Source: an uncultured Spartobacteria bacterium (GTDB lineage: Bacteria; Verrucomicrobiota; Verrucomicrobiia; Chthoniobacterales; Chthoniobacteraceae). From it: a stretch of 64,000 nucleotides of DNA. The notes under the pieces were generated by a model. That model was not told where the DNA came from and searched no databases. It saw only the letters and a list, made by a program, of their open reading frames with translations. Location: NCBI GenBank assembly GCA_903919125.1, contig CAIXGS010000045.1, positions 57,149 to 121,148 of the forward strand, given 5' to 3'. The stretch's first letter is position 1; every line of letters begins with the position of its first letter. Below, piece after piece: positions 44,729 through 53,994 of the stretch. The position numbers and the translations under genes are program-made.

Positions 44729-47042
44729 AAATAGACCGTTCCTCTCCAATAATTTGAACTTCAGTTTCCAGATGGATCCCGCGCTCCTGCAACGCACGGC
44801 GCTTCACCTGTGCTATGAGTTCGAGCATGTCTGCCCCAGTCGCATTGTGCTCGTTCACAAGAAAATTACCGTGAACCTCTGACACTTTGGCGCCGCCAAC
44901 ACGAGTCCCTTTCAAACCCAACTCCTCAATCAAACGGCCTGCCGGGAGAAGCGTTGGATTTTTAAAAATGCAGCCCGCACTGGACTCTCTCGGCTGAGTC
45001 GTGCGCCGCTTCTGTAAGGACGCCTCCATGCGAGTCTCAATCTCCGCTGCCGTCGCACTGGATCCCACAAACGTCGCGGAGACTGCGTAGTGCTCCGCTA
45101 AAAATGGGACATCCCGGTACCCAATTTCAAGATCCGCAGGTGTGCAGGAATGAAACTCCCCCTCTCGATCTACGTAACGCAGACTCACCACTTGGGAAAA
45201 AGTTTCGGCTCCCATGGCTCCGGCGTTCATGCGCAACGCACCGCCGACGTTTCCAGGGATCCCCTCAAACCATTCAAAGCCCCCAATCCCGGCATCTCGT
45301 GCCGCAAGTGCCAGCTCCTTTTGGCGCACCCCCACGCCCGCCGTGATGTGGTGCTCACGCACTTCTAAACGACGAAATTCTCCGCGCCCCAAATACGCGA
45401 CCACTCCACGCAACCCGCCGTCACGCACCAGCAAATTCGAGCCTCTTCCGATCACAAACAAAGGTAATCCCTTCTCAAAACACAGCTGCACAACCCTTGC
45501 AAAACCCTCTTCTGTATCAGGTTCTAGCCAGTATTGCGCCGGACCTCCGATCCGTAAAGTCGTGTGCTTCGAGAGCGGTTCATACAAACGCGCCTCCCCA
45601 GTCCCCATTGCAGCCTGTAACAATTCCAGCACACCCAAGTCATTCGACAACGTGGTGGCAACCTCGTGAATATTTCCCGCTCCCAATGTGATAACGCAAT
45701 CTCCAGGGCGCAAACTACGTCCCACTTCCAAAAGCATCAACCCGCGATCCGGTTGGAAATGAGCCGCCGGATGCCCTTCACGCTCCATCTCTTCCACCAA
45801 CAACGCACCAGTAACTCCCTCAATCGGAAGTTCACTTGCCGCATAAATTGCGCTTACCCAGACTTCATCGGAATCCGAAAACGCACGACCAAACTCTTCT
45901 TTGAGCGCCAACGTCCGGCTAAAACGATGCGGCTGAAACAACACCAGAACCCGTCCGGAACCCGTATTGCGTAGCGCGGCGAGGGTTGCGCGAACCTCAG
46001 TGGGATGGTGACCATAGTCATCCACAACCATATAACGGCTCGAGCGATATCTGATTTCAAAGCGCCGCCGCGCCCCCCTAAAGCTCTCCAGCGCCTTTAC
46101 GATTAGCGCAAATGGAACTCCAATTTCCATCGCAATAGCCACAACCCCAACGGCGTTACTGGCGTTGTGCCGGCCCGGAATATTCAACGTGATTGCACCT
46201 AGCGAAACCCCATCGCACAACACGCGAAAGTGCGATTGAAAGGGCTTCAAATGCAGATCGTCGAAGCGATATTTTGCGCTGGAACGTTCTCCGTAGGAAA
46301 TGGCCTGAGGATGCGCTGCGCACAGCCGAGTGGCATTCAGATCATCCGCGCAGAAAAAAACAGAACCCTTAGTTTGGTCTATGAGTTGTTGAAAAACAGC
46401 TTCGATCGCGGCGAGATCTGCGTAATGGTCGAGATGCTCTTCCTCGACGTTTAAAATGAGCGAATGCTGCGGGCGATACAGAACCAAGCTCCCGTCGCTC
46501 TCATCACCCTCCGCGACAAACCACTCGCCTTGCCTATCCCAATGCGCATTGACACCGAGTAGGGGAATCTCCGCGCCCACATAGTGCGATGGGCAAAGCC
46601 CTCCCTCGCGCAAGACGTGCGCCGCCATGGCGGACGTCGTAGTTTTACCATGCATTCCAGCAATCAAAATTCCCATGCGTGACGCGAGCAGCGCCGCCAA
46701 AACCTCGGCCCTGCGTACAGTTGGCTTTTGCGTCTTTACCGCTTCCACATAATCAGGATGCGCCGATTTTATCGCGGACGAGTAGACGATAATATCTGCG
46801 CCACTGACTCTCTCCGGATACACCGGCGTACAAAAGTCCAACCCCTCCGAACGCAAACGATCCACTTCCACAGTGGTCACCTTATCCGAACCACTGACCC
46901 TATGGCCGAGGTTCAACAGAAGCGCCGCAATACCACTCATCCCAGAGCCCGCCACGCCAATAAGGTGCACGTGCAATCCGCCTGCCTCGAGAAGGCGCGT
47001 GAGCTGCGACTGATTTTCAACCTTTAACGTGTTTCCGCTCAT
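44721..47042 (-). CDS. murC-murB: MurC-MurB fusion (UDP-MurNAc--L-Ala ligase / UDP-GlcNAc-enolpyruvate reductase)
   Basis: 773 residues joining two steps of peptidoglycan precursor synthesis. The MurC part (about 1-475) has HLIGVAGSGMSGIAALL, the P-loop GMHGKTTTSAMAAHV, EGDESDGSLVLYRP, YGHHPTEVRATL and LGAGNIH. The MurB part (about 480-773) has LSKHTTLRIGGPAQYWL, FVIGRGSNLLVRDGGL (FAD site), FEWFEGIPGNVGGALRMN, RESSAGCIFKNP (catalytic Ser and substrate loop) and KVSEVHGNFLVN. MurB acts before MurC, so the protein could pass UDP-MurNAc from its C-terminal to its N-terminal half. Such MurC-MurB fusions are known in Verrucomicrobiota; chlamydiae have MurC-Ddl instead. It overlaps murG by 4 bases and ddl by 8. 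Confidence 0.96.
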   Translation of the reverse strand: MSGNTLKVENQSQLTRLLEAGGLHVHLIGVAGSGMSGIAALLLNLGHRVSGSDKVTTVEVDRLRSEGLDFCTPVYPERVSGADIIVYSSAIKSAHPDYVEAVKTQKPTVRRAEVLAALLASRMGILIAGMHGKTTTSAMAAHVLREGGLCPSHYVGAEIPLLGVNAHWDRQGEWFVAEGDESDGSLVLYRPQHSLILNVEEEHLDHYADLAAIEAVFQQLIDQTKGSVFFCADDLNATRLCAAHPQAISYGERSSAKYRFDDLHLKPFQSHFRVLCDGVSLGAITLNIPGRHNASNAVGVVAIAMEIGVPFALIVKALESFRGARRRFEIRYRSSRYMVVDDYGHHPTEVRATLAALRNTGSGRVLVLFQPHRFSRTLALKEEFGRAFSDSDEVWVSAIYAASELPIEGVTGALLVEEMEREGHPAAHFQPDRGLMLLEVGRSLRPGDCVITLGAGNIHEVATTLSNDLGVLELLQAAMGTGEARLYEPLSKHTTLRIGGPAQYWLEPDTEEGFARVVQLCFEKGLPLFVIGRGSNLLVRDGGLRGVVAYLGRGEFRRLEVREHHITAGVGVRQKELALAARDAGIGGFEWFEGIPGNVGGALRMNAGAMGAETFSQVVSLRYVDREGEFHSCTPADLEIGYRDVPFLAEHYAVSATFVGSSATAAEIETRMEASLQKRRTTQPRESSAGCIFKNPTLLPAGRLIEELGLKGTRVGGAKVSEVHGNFLVNEHNATGADMLELIAQVKRRALQERGIHLETEVQIIGEERSIYG

Positions 47043-48142
47043 AACAATCCTCCGACCTCCACGGCGTCGAGTAAGACTTGAGCGACCCGCTGCGCGGCGT
47101 CTTCCACCGACAATCCCGCGTTAGCTTCGCGCATTTCCTTCCAACGCGTGGGTTCATCGAGAATCCCACGGATTTCTCCCGCCAACCGCTTCGGGTTCGC
47201 ATCGCGTTCTGGCAATAAAACCGCCGCTCCAGCCTCGCTGAAAATCGTGGCATTGAAGGTCTGATGATCTTCCGCTGCGTGAGGGTACGGAATTAAAATG
47301 GAAGGCAATTCAAAGTGTGCCAACTCAGTGAGACTAGCCGCACCAGAACGCGCCACAGCTAGGTCCGCCGCGCCGTAAGCTTCCTGCATCGCGTGATGAA
47401 ATGCGCCGACCCACGCCGGAATATTCGCCCGCAAATAAAAGGCACGAACAGCTGCCTCATCCGCGGCTCCAGTGAGATGGATGAACTGAAAACCTGCGCC
47501 CAGCGAGAGCGCGGCCTCCATCATTGCAACGTTTACTCCGGCCGCGCCCTGGCTGCCTCCCATCACCAAAACGGTCTTATTATCCGACCCAAGACCAAAA
47601 CGCTGCAAGGCTTCAATTTTAGGTATCTTGTTTTTTTGCAGCGCATTGCGCACTGGTGTCCCAGTGTAAGTACAAGTCAGCTTGGGCAGACGTCTCGCGC
47701 AGTCTTGAAATCCAACAAGCAAGCCACCTGCAAGTTTTGCATTGAGTCTGTTGGCTTTGCCGGGGATGGCGTTGGATTCGTGAACGAAAACAGGTAGCCC
47801 TCGCAGGCGTCCCGCAAGTATCGGTGCAGTGGAAGTAAACCCACCCATTCCCAGCACAGCTGCAGGACGGAAGTCGGCAAGAAGGCGGTTGCAATGGAGA
47901 ATTCCTGAGGCAAACCGCAAAAAGAAACGAGCCGTGCCGAGCGAGATACCCCGTGGCAAACCGATGCCCGGAAGCCTTTCAATTCGGAACTCCGTTCGCC
48001 CCTCGGTAGCCACGGCGTCAATGTGCTTTTCAGAAGTCAACACCATCACCTCGTGCCCGAGCCCGTGCAGCACCTCTGCGACAGCCAAACCAGGAAAGAG
48101 GTGTCCACCCGTTCCACCCGCAGCTATGGCAAAACGTTTCAT
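47039..48142 (-). CDS. murG: Lipid II synthase MurG
   Basis: 367 residues. GT-B glycosyltransferase that adds GlcNAc to lipid I on the inner face of the membrane. Motifs: AAGGTGGHLFPGLAVAEVL, GMGGFTSTAPILAGRL, VHESNAIPGKANRL, TGTPVRNAL, VMGGSQGAAGVNVAM, and the donor site RSGAASLTELAHFELPSILIPYP with AEDHQTFNA. It starts 1 bp after ftsW and overlaps murCB by 4 bases. Confidence 0.96.
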   Translation of the reverse strand: MKRFAIAAGGTGGHLFPGLAVAEVLHGLGHEVMVLTSEKHIDAVATEGRTEFRIERLPGIGLPRGISLGTARFFLRFASGILHCNRLLADFRPAAVLGMGGFTSTAPILAGRLRGLPVFVHESNAIPGKANRLNAKLAGGLLVGFQDCARRLPKLTCTYTGTPVRNALQKNKIPKIEALQRFGLGSDNKTVLVMGGSQGAAGVNVAMMEAALSLGAGFQFIHLTGAADEAAVRAFYLRANIPAWVGAFHHAMQEAYGAADLAVARSGAASLTELAHFELPSILIPYPHAAEDHQTFNATIFSEAGAAVLLPERDANPKRLAGEIRGILDEPTRWKEMREANAGLSVEDAAQRVAQVLLDAVEVGGLL

Positions 48143-48143
48143 A

Positions 48144-49298
48144 TTAGAGCCTCACCACCCTCTTTTCAGCCTGTAGTGCCATTTCAAGCTGCTCCATCTG
48201 CTCTTCCTCCTGCTCGCTCACGCCCTGCCTGTAAATGTTCAACAAAACACCCACCGCGCACATACAAAACATCAAATTCGATCCGCCATAAGAAATAAAC
48301 GGGAGTGGAAGACCCTTGTTCGGAAGTAATTCCGTAGTCACCCCAAGATTAACAGCCGCCTGCAAAGCCAAAATAAGCACCAGGCCCATGCCCAGCAAAA
48401 GACCTGCCCGATCCCGTGCCTTCACCGCGATGGATACGCCCCCGAGTATGAAAATAATATAGGCGAGGACCAGCCCCAAGGTACCCACCAACCCCAGTTC
48501 CTCGCCAATAACGGGGAAGATAAAATCCGTGTGGGCAAAGGGAAGGTAGAGAAGCTTTTGGCGGCCATTGCCCAAACCTAATCCAGTGATGCCACCGCTC
48601 CCCAAGGCAATGAGCCCCTGCTGGGTTTGATACGCATCGGCTACGTGCAGTTCGGGATGAAGGAACGCCATAAAACGTCCCATGCGTTCCGGCATAGAAA
48701 TGATGGCACCCGCGATTACTCCCACGCCGATCATTATCAAGGTAATGATGTAGCGCCACTGCGAACCCGCTACGAACATCATCGCGATAGTGGTGGCACC
48801 AATGAGCGCAGTGGATCCGACGTCTACCTCGATGACGATCATTCCCATCAAGAGCCCGATTCCGGCCAAGGGCACGAGAAAGCCCCGGAGAAACTCACGC
48901 TCCACGCGATCCTCCTGCGAGTACCACCAAGACAGGGCGCAAATTGCCGCGAATTTCGCCAACTCCGACGGCTGGAAAGTACCCACGCCTGCGCGAATCC
49001 ATCGCGATGAACCATTAATTCTCGCTCCCACATGCGGCACGAAACACAGGACAAGCAGCACCAGCGCAATACAATACAGCCACACCCATTTCTTGACCCA
49101 AAAATGGTAATCCACCCGAGCCGTAATCACGCATCCAATCACTGACACCCCCAACCATGCCAGTTGGTGATACAGGAAAAAATGAGGCCGCCCGTGCGCA
49201 TCCTGCGCGAATTCACCGGTGCTCGCCAGCATGACCACACCTAGCGCCAATAACGCGCCAACGGCTACCAACAGCAAAAATACACTGCGGCGGTGCAT
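48144..49298 (-). CDS. ftsW: SEDS peptidoglycan polymerase FtsW
   Basis: 384 residues, about ten membrane spans. FtsW polymerises lipid II at the septum with FtsI. SEDS motifs: FVPHVGARINGSSRWI (the GARRW region), FQPSELAKFA, IVIEVDVGSTALIG (catalytic Asp region), YQTQQGLIALGSGGITGLGL, KLLYLPFAHTDFIFPVIGEE and GLPLPFISYGGSNLM. It is adjacent to murG (1 bp gap) and 58 bp downstream of the LysM protein gene. Confidence 0.95.
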   Translation of the reverse strand: MHRRSVFLLLVAVGALLALGVVMLASTGEFAQDAHGRPHFFLYHQLAWLGVSVIGCVITARVDYHFWVKKWVWLYCIALVLLVLCFVPHVGARINGSSRWIRAGVGTFQPSELAKFAAICALSWWYSQEDRVEREFLRGFLVPLAGIGLLMGMIVIEVDVGSTALIGATTIAMMFVAGSQWRYIITLIMIGVGVIAGAIISMPERMGRFMAFLHPELHVADAYQTQQGLIALGSGGITGLGLGNGRQKLLYLPFAHTDFIFPVIGEELGLVGTLGLVLAYIIFILGGVSIAVKARDRAGLLLGMGLVLILALQAAVNLGVTTELLPNKGLPLPFISYGGSNLMFCMCAVGVLLNIYRQGVSEQEEEQMEQLEMALQAEKRVVRL

Positions 49299-49356
49299 AC
49301 AAAGACAGTGAAGAAGCGGAGGACTATGAAATTAAAGAATCAATCGCCCTAATCAC

Positions 49357-50115
49357 TTAGTGCGCTGCGGGCTCAGTGCTCTTTTTGGCAGGCAATTTTA
49401 GCACCTGGCCGATTTGGAGTTTTTTGGGGTCCTCCACGCCGTTGAGCTTCAATAGTTCCTCGTAATTAACCCCGCACTTTTTTGCAATGGCGACAGGATT
49501 ATCCCCCTTTTGCACGGTGTACACCTTTGCGGAACCCTCTGCCGCTGGCGGTGGCGTAGTTGCCAAAGGAACGACCACGGGAGGCTTTGTTCCGGTGGAA
49601 TTTGAGGCGACCACTTGCGCGACTGGAATTACTTTAGGCGCAACACTCGGAGGCTGTTGGGCGGTTGGTGTGGTGGCGTGAGGCGTTGCTTTTTCATTGG
49701 TTCCAGAAGCGACAGGCACTTTGGCCGGGCTCTGGGCAGTCTGCGGCACGACTTGCGGCGCTGGGACGTTCCCCAGCGGGGCGGCAGCAGGACGCGGAGC
49801 AGGAGCTGGCATCGTCGACACAGCAACCGTGGTGGGCGCTTTTTCCTTTGCGGGGGCCACCATCGCTGCGGTGCCATCCGCTTCTCGACGCTTGGCCTTG
49901 ATGCCGTGGAATGCCCAGATACCGCCCACCGCAACCAAATGCAAAGCTAACACCACGACGAAGGCGGTAGATAGCTTGGTGGTGGGTTCCTCGTCATAAT
50001 CTTCATACGCAGGTGGCGTCAAGCGCCTCGCGTGAGCAGCCAGTCTAGTGGGTGCTTTACGTTCCTTAGGTTGGGGTGCCAGGGAACTCAGCCTTGGCAG
50101 TCTCGGGATTTTCAT
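49357..50115 (-). CDS. Membrane-anchored LysM protein within the dcw cluster
   Basis: 252 residues. Basic cytoplasmic N-terminus, one membrane span (about 49-69, TAFVVVLALHLVAVGGIWAF), a long Ala/Pro/Thr/Val-rich periplasmic linker, and a C-terminal LysM domain (about 198-243: YTVQKGDNPVAIAKKCGV, LNGVEDPKKLQIGQVLKLP) that binds peptidoglycan glycan chains. This is not a standard dcw member. Its place between murD and ftsW suggests a part in septal wall binding or divisome assembly (inferred). It is 61 bp downstream of murD. Confidence 0.88.
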   Translation of the reverse strand: MKIPRLPRLSSLAPQPKERKAPTRLAAHARRLTPPAYEDYDEEPTTKLSTAFVVVLALHLVAVGGIWAFHGIKAKRREADGTAAMVAPAKEKAPTTVAVSTMPAPAPRPAAAPLGNVPAPQVVPQTAQSPAKVPVASGTNEKATPHATTPTAQQPPSVAPKVIPVAQVVASNSTGTKPPVVVPLATTPPPAAEGSAKVYTVQKGDNPVAIAKKCGVNYEELLKLNGVEDPKKLQIGQVLKLPAKKSTEPAAH

Positions 50116-50176
50116 GGGATGGCTTGGTGGACTTTAATGTGGTGAGATGCGGGTGGAATGCGGGTGTGGCGTTGTC

Positions 50177-51508
50177 CTACGGGGAAAGCTGCTTTACCAA
50201 GGCGCGGAATTGGTTGCCTCGGTCGGCGTAGTTTTGAAACATATCGAAGGAGGAGGTGCCCGGACTGAATAGAACGACGTCCCCAGGCTGGGCCGCTGCC
50301 CGAGCCAACGCGACGGCTTCCCCCAAACTGCCAGCACGCTGACAAGGCAGCGCCCCAGACCAATTCTCCGAGATACGCCCCGCCATTTCGCCAATGAGCA
50401 CAGTGCTCCGGCAGCGCTGCGCCACGAGTTCGGTAAGCGAATCAAATTCAAAGCCCTTGTCCTTGCCCCCAGCGATGAGGACGACTTTTCGCGTCTCGGA
50501 GGCAAGCGCCTTTTCGACTGCATCAAGATTAGTCGCTTTGGAGTCGTTCACGTACTCCACTCCAAAACTGCTTCCCACGACTTCACACCGGTGCGGCAAA
50601 GCGCGGTAAGCGCACAAAGCTGGACGCATCGCCGACCAGTCCAGTCCCCAAGCGAAACCCGTCGCTAGGGCGGCCATCAGGTTCTCCGCATTGTGCAAGC
50701 CGTAGAGCTGGGTATCGGCCATTCGCAGGACTGGCTCACCCAAAAAACAGATCATTCCATTTATCAGACTGAAGTCCGCTCCGGGAGCCTGAGCGTTAAA
50801 GCGAAGCGTTCTCGCATTCAATTTCGGAAGCTCATCACGTGCGTTCACCACCGCCCAATCGTCATGTGTCTGCCTCTCAAAGATACGTAACTTCGCCGCG
50901 TAATACTCGCTCATCGAGGGGTATCGATCAAGATGATCAGGCGCGAAGTTGAGCCAGATCGCAACGCGCGGGTGAAAGCTGGCAATGGTCTCTAGCTGAA
51001 ATGAGGAAACTTCCACCGTCATCACCGAGAGTTCCTCGCTCTGACCTACCTTGGCGGAAAATGCCGGTCCAATATTTCCGCATGCCTGTGTGGGAACGTT
51101 CGCGCCGTTGAACATCGCCTCAATGAGCTGAGTGGTCGTCGTCTTCCCGTTGGTCCCAGTCACAGCGACGACCGGACATTTACAGCGATTAAACGCCAAC
51201 TCCAATTCGCCCACAAGCGGCACCGATGCGCTTTGAAATGCCGTAACCAAAGGCGTTCCTAGCTCGATGCCCGGACTCAAGACGGCAAACTCAGTTGCAT
51301 CGGGAACCTGAAGCGCTTCCTCCTCAGCCTGCAGAACAATCCCAGCTGCGCTCAACTTTAAAGAGCGCTCAGCTAGACGTTGCGCAGGCGCTGTGTCATG
51401 GACTGTGACCTTGCACCCTTCCGTCGCGAGCAGCAGTGCGGCAGAGATGCCGCTTTCACCCGCACCCAGAACACTTACCCGTTTAAGATGTTGAGGAAGT
51501 GCGCTCAT
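50177..51508 (-). CDS. murD: UDP-N-acetylmuramoylalanine--D-glutamate ligase
   Basis: 443 residues from the ATG at 51508, which overlaps mraY by 4 bases; the longer frame is inside mraY. MurD adds D-Glu to the stem peptide. Motifs: VSVLGAGESGISAALLLA, VAVTGTNGKTTTTQLIEAM (P-loop), IWLNFAPDHLDRYPSM, HNAENLMAALA, VNDSKATNLDAVEKAL and ILIAGGKDKGFEF-type VVLIAGGKDKGF. Confidence 0.96.
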   Translation of the reverse strand: MSALPQHLKRVSVLGAGESGISAALLLATEGCKVTVHDTAPAQRLAERSLKLSAAGIVLQAEEEALQVPDATEFAVLSPGIELGTPLVTAFQSASVPLVGELELAFNRCKCPVVAVTGTNGKTTTTQLIEAMFNGANVPTQACGNIGPAFSAKVGQSEELSVMTVEVSSFQLETIASFHPRVAIWLNFAPDHLDRYPSMSEYYAAKLRIFERQTHDDWAVVNARDELPKLNARTLRFNAQAPGADFSLINGMICFLGEPVLRMADTQLYGLHNAENLMAALATGFAWGLDWSAMRPALCAYRALPHRCEVVGSSFGVEYVNDSKATNLDAVEKALASETRKVVLIAGGKDKGFEFDSLTELVAQRCRSTVLIGEMAGRISENWSGALPCQRAGSLGEAVALARAAAQPGDVVLFSPGTSSFDMFQNYADRGNQFRALVKQLSP

Positions 51509-52635
51509 CTGAGTTTTAACGTTGCTAGCCCCAACAGAGCAAAGAGGACGCTCAAGATCCAGAAGCGGACAATGACCACGTTTTCGGGCCAACCCTTCAG
51601 TTCGAAATGATGGTGAATTGGCGCCATTTTGAATACCCGTCGCCCCTCTCCGTAAAGCCGCTTGGTCACTTTGAATACTATTCGCTGAATGAGCACCGAC
51701 GTTGCCTCAATCACGAACACCCCACCCACCAGCACCAACAATAGTTCCTGTTTGCAACATATCGCGACCACACCCAACAGCCCGCCAATCGCAAGCGAAC
51801 CGGTGTCTCCCATAAACATTTGCGCGGGATGCGCGTTAAACCACAGGAAACCGATAGACGCTCCCGCCAAAGCGAGACACACAATCGAGAGCTCTCCAGC
51901 AAACGGATAGTACGGAATTTGAAGGTATTGCGCGATTTTGACGTTCCCTGAGGCATAAGAAAGCACTCCAAATGCAAGCGCACTCGTCGCAGTACATCCC
52001 GCCGCCAAACCGTCCAAACCATCAGTGAGATTCACCGCATTGGATGTCCCCACAATCACCAACCCGAAAAAGACAACGCTCCACCAACCGAGATTTTCAA
52101 TCACCGGCGCTTTGTAAAACGGCACGTATAGCGCCCTCGCCTGAATTTCAGTTGCTGGGTTTAACAAGAAAAATGCCGCCACCACTCCCGCCACAGCAAT
52201 TTGTCCGAACAATTTCGTGCGCTCACTGATGCCGCCGGAATTCTTTTTGGAGACCTTCAGCCAATCGTCCCAAAAGCCGAGAGCCCCGCAGGCGACAATC
52301 GTAAAGACCAAAAGCCACACCGCCATGTTATCGGGCCGAGCCCACAAAAGCGTGGAGACAATCACCGCGCCGTGGATGAGAACTCCCCCCATGGTCGGTG
52401 TGCCCGCCTTTTTGCCGTGGAGTTCGAACAGCTTGTGAACTTCGTCCGCAGTGCGGATGGGTTGTCCGAGCTTGAGGGAAATAAGACGGCGTATCACCCA
52501 ATGCCCCAGTAGGATGCAGAGCAGAAATGAAGTCATCGCCGCAGCCATAGCGCGGAAAGTGATGTACTGGAAAACGTTAAATCCGTGCAGCCACTCAGTG
52601 CCGCTCTCCGACAATTTGTAGAGGTAATACATCAT
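51505..52635 (-). CDS. mraY: Phospho-N-acetylmuramoyl-pentapeptide transferase MraY
   Basis: 376 residues, about ten membrane spans. It transfers phospho-MurNAc-pentapeptide to undecaprenyl phosphate (lipid I). Motifs: KKAGTPTMGGVLI, FWDDWLKVSKKNSGG (Asp-rich), SNAVNLTDGLDGLAAG (catalytic Asp), GFLWFNAHPAQMFMGDTGSLAIGG and MAPIHHHFELKGWPE. It overlaps murF by 4 bases upstream and murD by 4 bases downstream. Confidence 0.97.
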   Translation of the reverse strand: MMYYLYKLSESGTEWLHGFNVFQYITFRAMAAAMTSFLLCILLGHWVIRRLISLKLGQPIRTADEVHKLFELHGKKAGTPTMGGVLIHGAVIVSTLLWARPDNMAVWLLVFTIVACGALGFWDDWLKVSKKNSGGISERTKLFGQIAVAGVVAAFFLLNPATEIQARALYVPFYKAPVIENLGWWSVVFFGLVIVGTSNAVNLTDGLDGLAAGCTATSALAFGVLSYASGNVKIAQYLQIPYYPFAGELSIVCLALAGASIGFLWFNAHPAQMFMGDTGSLAIGGLLGVVAICCKQELLLVLVGGVFVIEATSVLIQRIVFKVTKRLYGEGRRVFKMAPIHHHFELKGWPENVVIVRFWILSVLFALLGLATLKLR

Positions 52636-53993
52636 GGCCGAGTCACCTCCTCAATGATGCGTTCCATGCGCGCCGAGCGACTTCCTTTGACCAACACAAC
52701 GTCTCCTTCTCGCAGAACACTACGCAGCGAATCTGCGGCAGTCGCTGTATCGGGAAAATGCGTTACCTCGGCAAAGCCATTTCTACGCGCTTCATCGGAA
52801 ATCCAATCCGCTTCGCTGCCAACCGTAAAAAGAGCATCGATACCGGCGGCCGCTGCCTCTCCCACTGCACGATGCCCCGCCTCGGCGTGACTTCCTAACT
52901 CGCCCATGCGGCCAAGAATCGCGATGCGACGACCGGTTGCGGGCCACTGTGCAAGCGTCGAGAGGGCCGCTTTCATAGAGTCGGGATTTGCGTTGTAGGT
53001 GTCGTCGAAAAACTGAATGCCGCCCAGCAAACGGCTTTCCATGCGCCCTTTGCTCAACTGAATGCCGCTTAATCCCTCAGCCGCAGCTGACAACGTCATC
53101 CCCACAGCGACTCCCGCCGCCACTGCCAAAGCCGCGTTGCGCACCATGTGATGCCCCGGCACACCGAGCATCACTTCAACCCGCTCGCCCTCGTGAACCA
53201 GTCCAAAGCGGCTTCCCCCTTCAAGCGGCAACACATCGACCGCCTGAATCTCACCACAAGCAATTCCCGCTGTCATGATCCGAGCTTTTGTCAGTGACGC
53301 AATCAGCGGGGTGAACTCGTCTTCAGCGCTCAACACAACCGTTCCCTGCTCTCCCACCCGCGCGGCCAAGCTGCCCTTTTCCCGCGCGATCGCCTCGCGA
53401 CTTCCGAGAAATTCAATGTGCGCCACGCCCACGTTCGTTATAATCGCGACCTCCGGTGACGCTAAATCCGCCAATGGCGCAATTTCGCCCGCGTGATTCA
53501 TCCCCATCTCCACCACGGCAAAAGCATGCTCGCGCCCGCCGCTCAATAGCGTCAGAGGCACACCGATATGGTTGTTAAGATTCCCCTGCGTGCACCAACC
53601 GCTCCATTGCGCGGAGAGAACCGCAAACGTGAAATCCTTCGTCGTCGTCTTTCCACTAGAACCCGTGACACCGACCACGCGAACCGGCAAGCTCTGACGA
53701 TAGGCCCCAGCGAGGCGCTGTAGTCCCGTCAAAACATCCACGACTTCCACCACGTTCAGAGCATTTGGACGCTCCCCGCTTCCTCCCTGCACCAGCGCCC
53801 CAGACACGCCTTGCGCGGCGACCTGTGCGAGAAAATCGTGCCCGTCAAAACGCTCGCCCTTCAACGCCACGAATAGGTCGCCCTCCATCGCCTTCCGAGA
53901 ATCCGTCACGACACGACGCACCTCACAGGAGCCGCCTCCGATGAGCATGCCGCCGCTCCACTGCGCGATTTGAGTGAGGGAAGTCGCGTCCAT
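52632..53993 (-). CDS. murF: UDP-MurNAc-tripeptide--D-Ala-D-Ala ligase MurF
   Basis: 453 residues from the ATG at 53993, 1 bp after the murE stop; the longer frame lies inside murE. Motifs: GDLFVALKGERFDGHDFL (uridine domain), VVGVTGSSGKTTTKDF (P-loop), VVEMGMNHAGEIAPLADL, IITNVGVAHIEFLGS, DTYNANPDSMKAAL and LGRMGELGSHAEAGHR. It overlaps mraY by 4 bases. Confidence 0.96.
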   Translation of the reverse strand: MDATSLTQIAQWSGGMLIGGGSCEVRRVVTDSRKAMEGDLFVALKGERFDGHDFLAQVAAQGVSGALVQGGSGERPNALNVVEVVDVLTGLQRLAGAYRQSLPVRVVGVTGSSGKTTTKDFTFAVLSAQWSGWCTQGNLNNHIGVPLTLLSGGREHAFAVVEMGMNHAGEIAPLADLASPEVAIITNVGVAHIEFLGSREAIAREKGSLAARVGEQGTVVLSAEDEFTPLIASLTKARIMTAGIACGEIQAVDVLPLEGGSRFGLVHEGERVEVMLGVPGHHMVRNAALAVAAGVAVGMTLSAAAEGLSGIQLSKGRMESRLLGGIQFFDDTYNANPDSMKAALSTLAQWPATGRRIAILGRMGELGSHAEAGHRAVGEAAAAGIDALFTVGSEADWISDEARRNGFAEVTHFPDTATAADSLRSVLREGDVVLVKGSRSARMERIIEEVTRP

Positions 53994-53994
53994 A

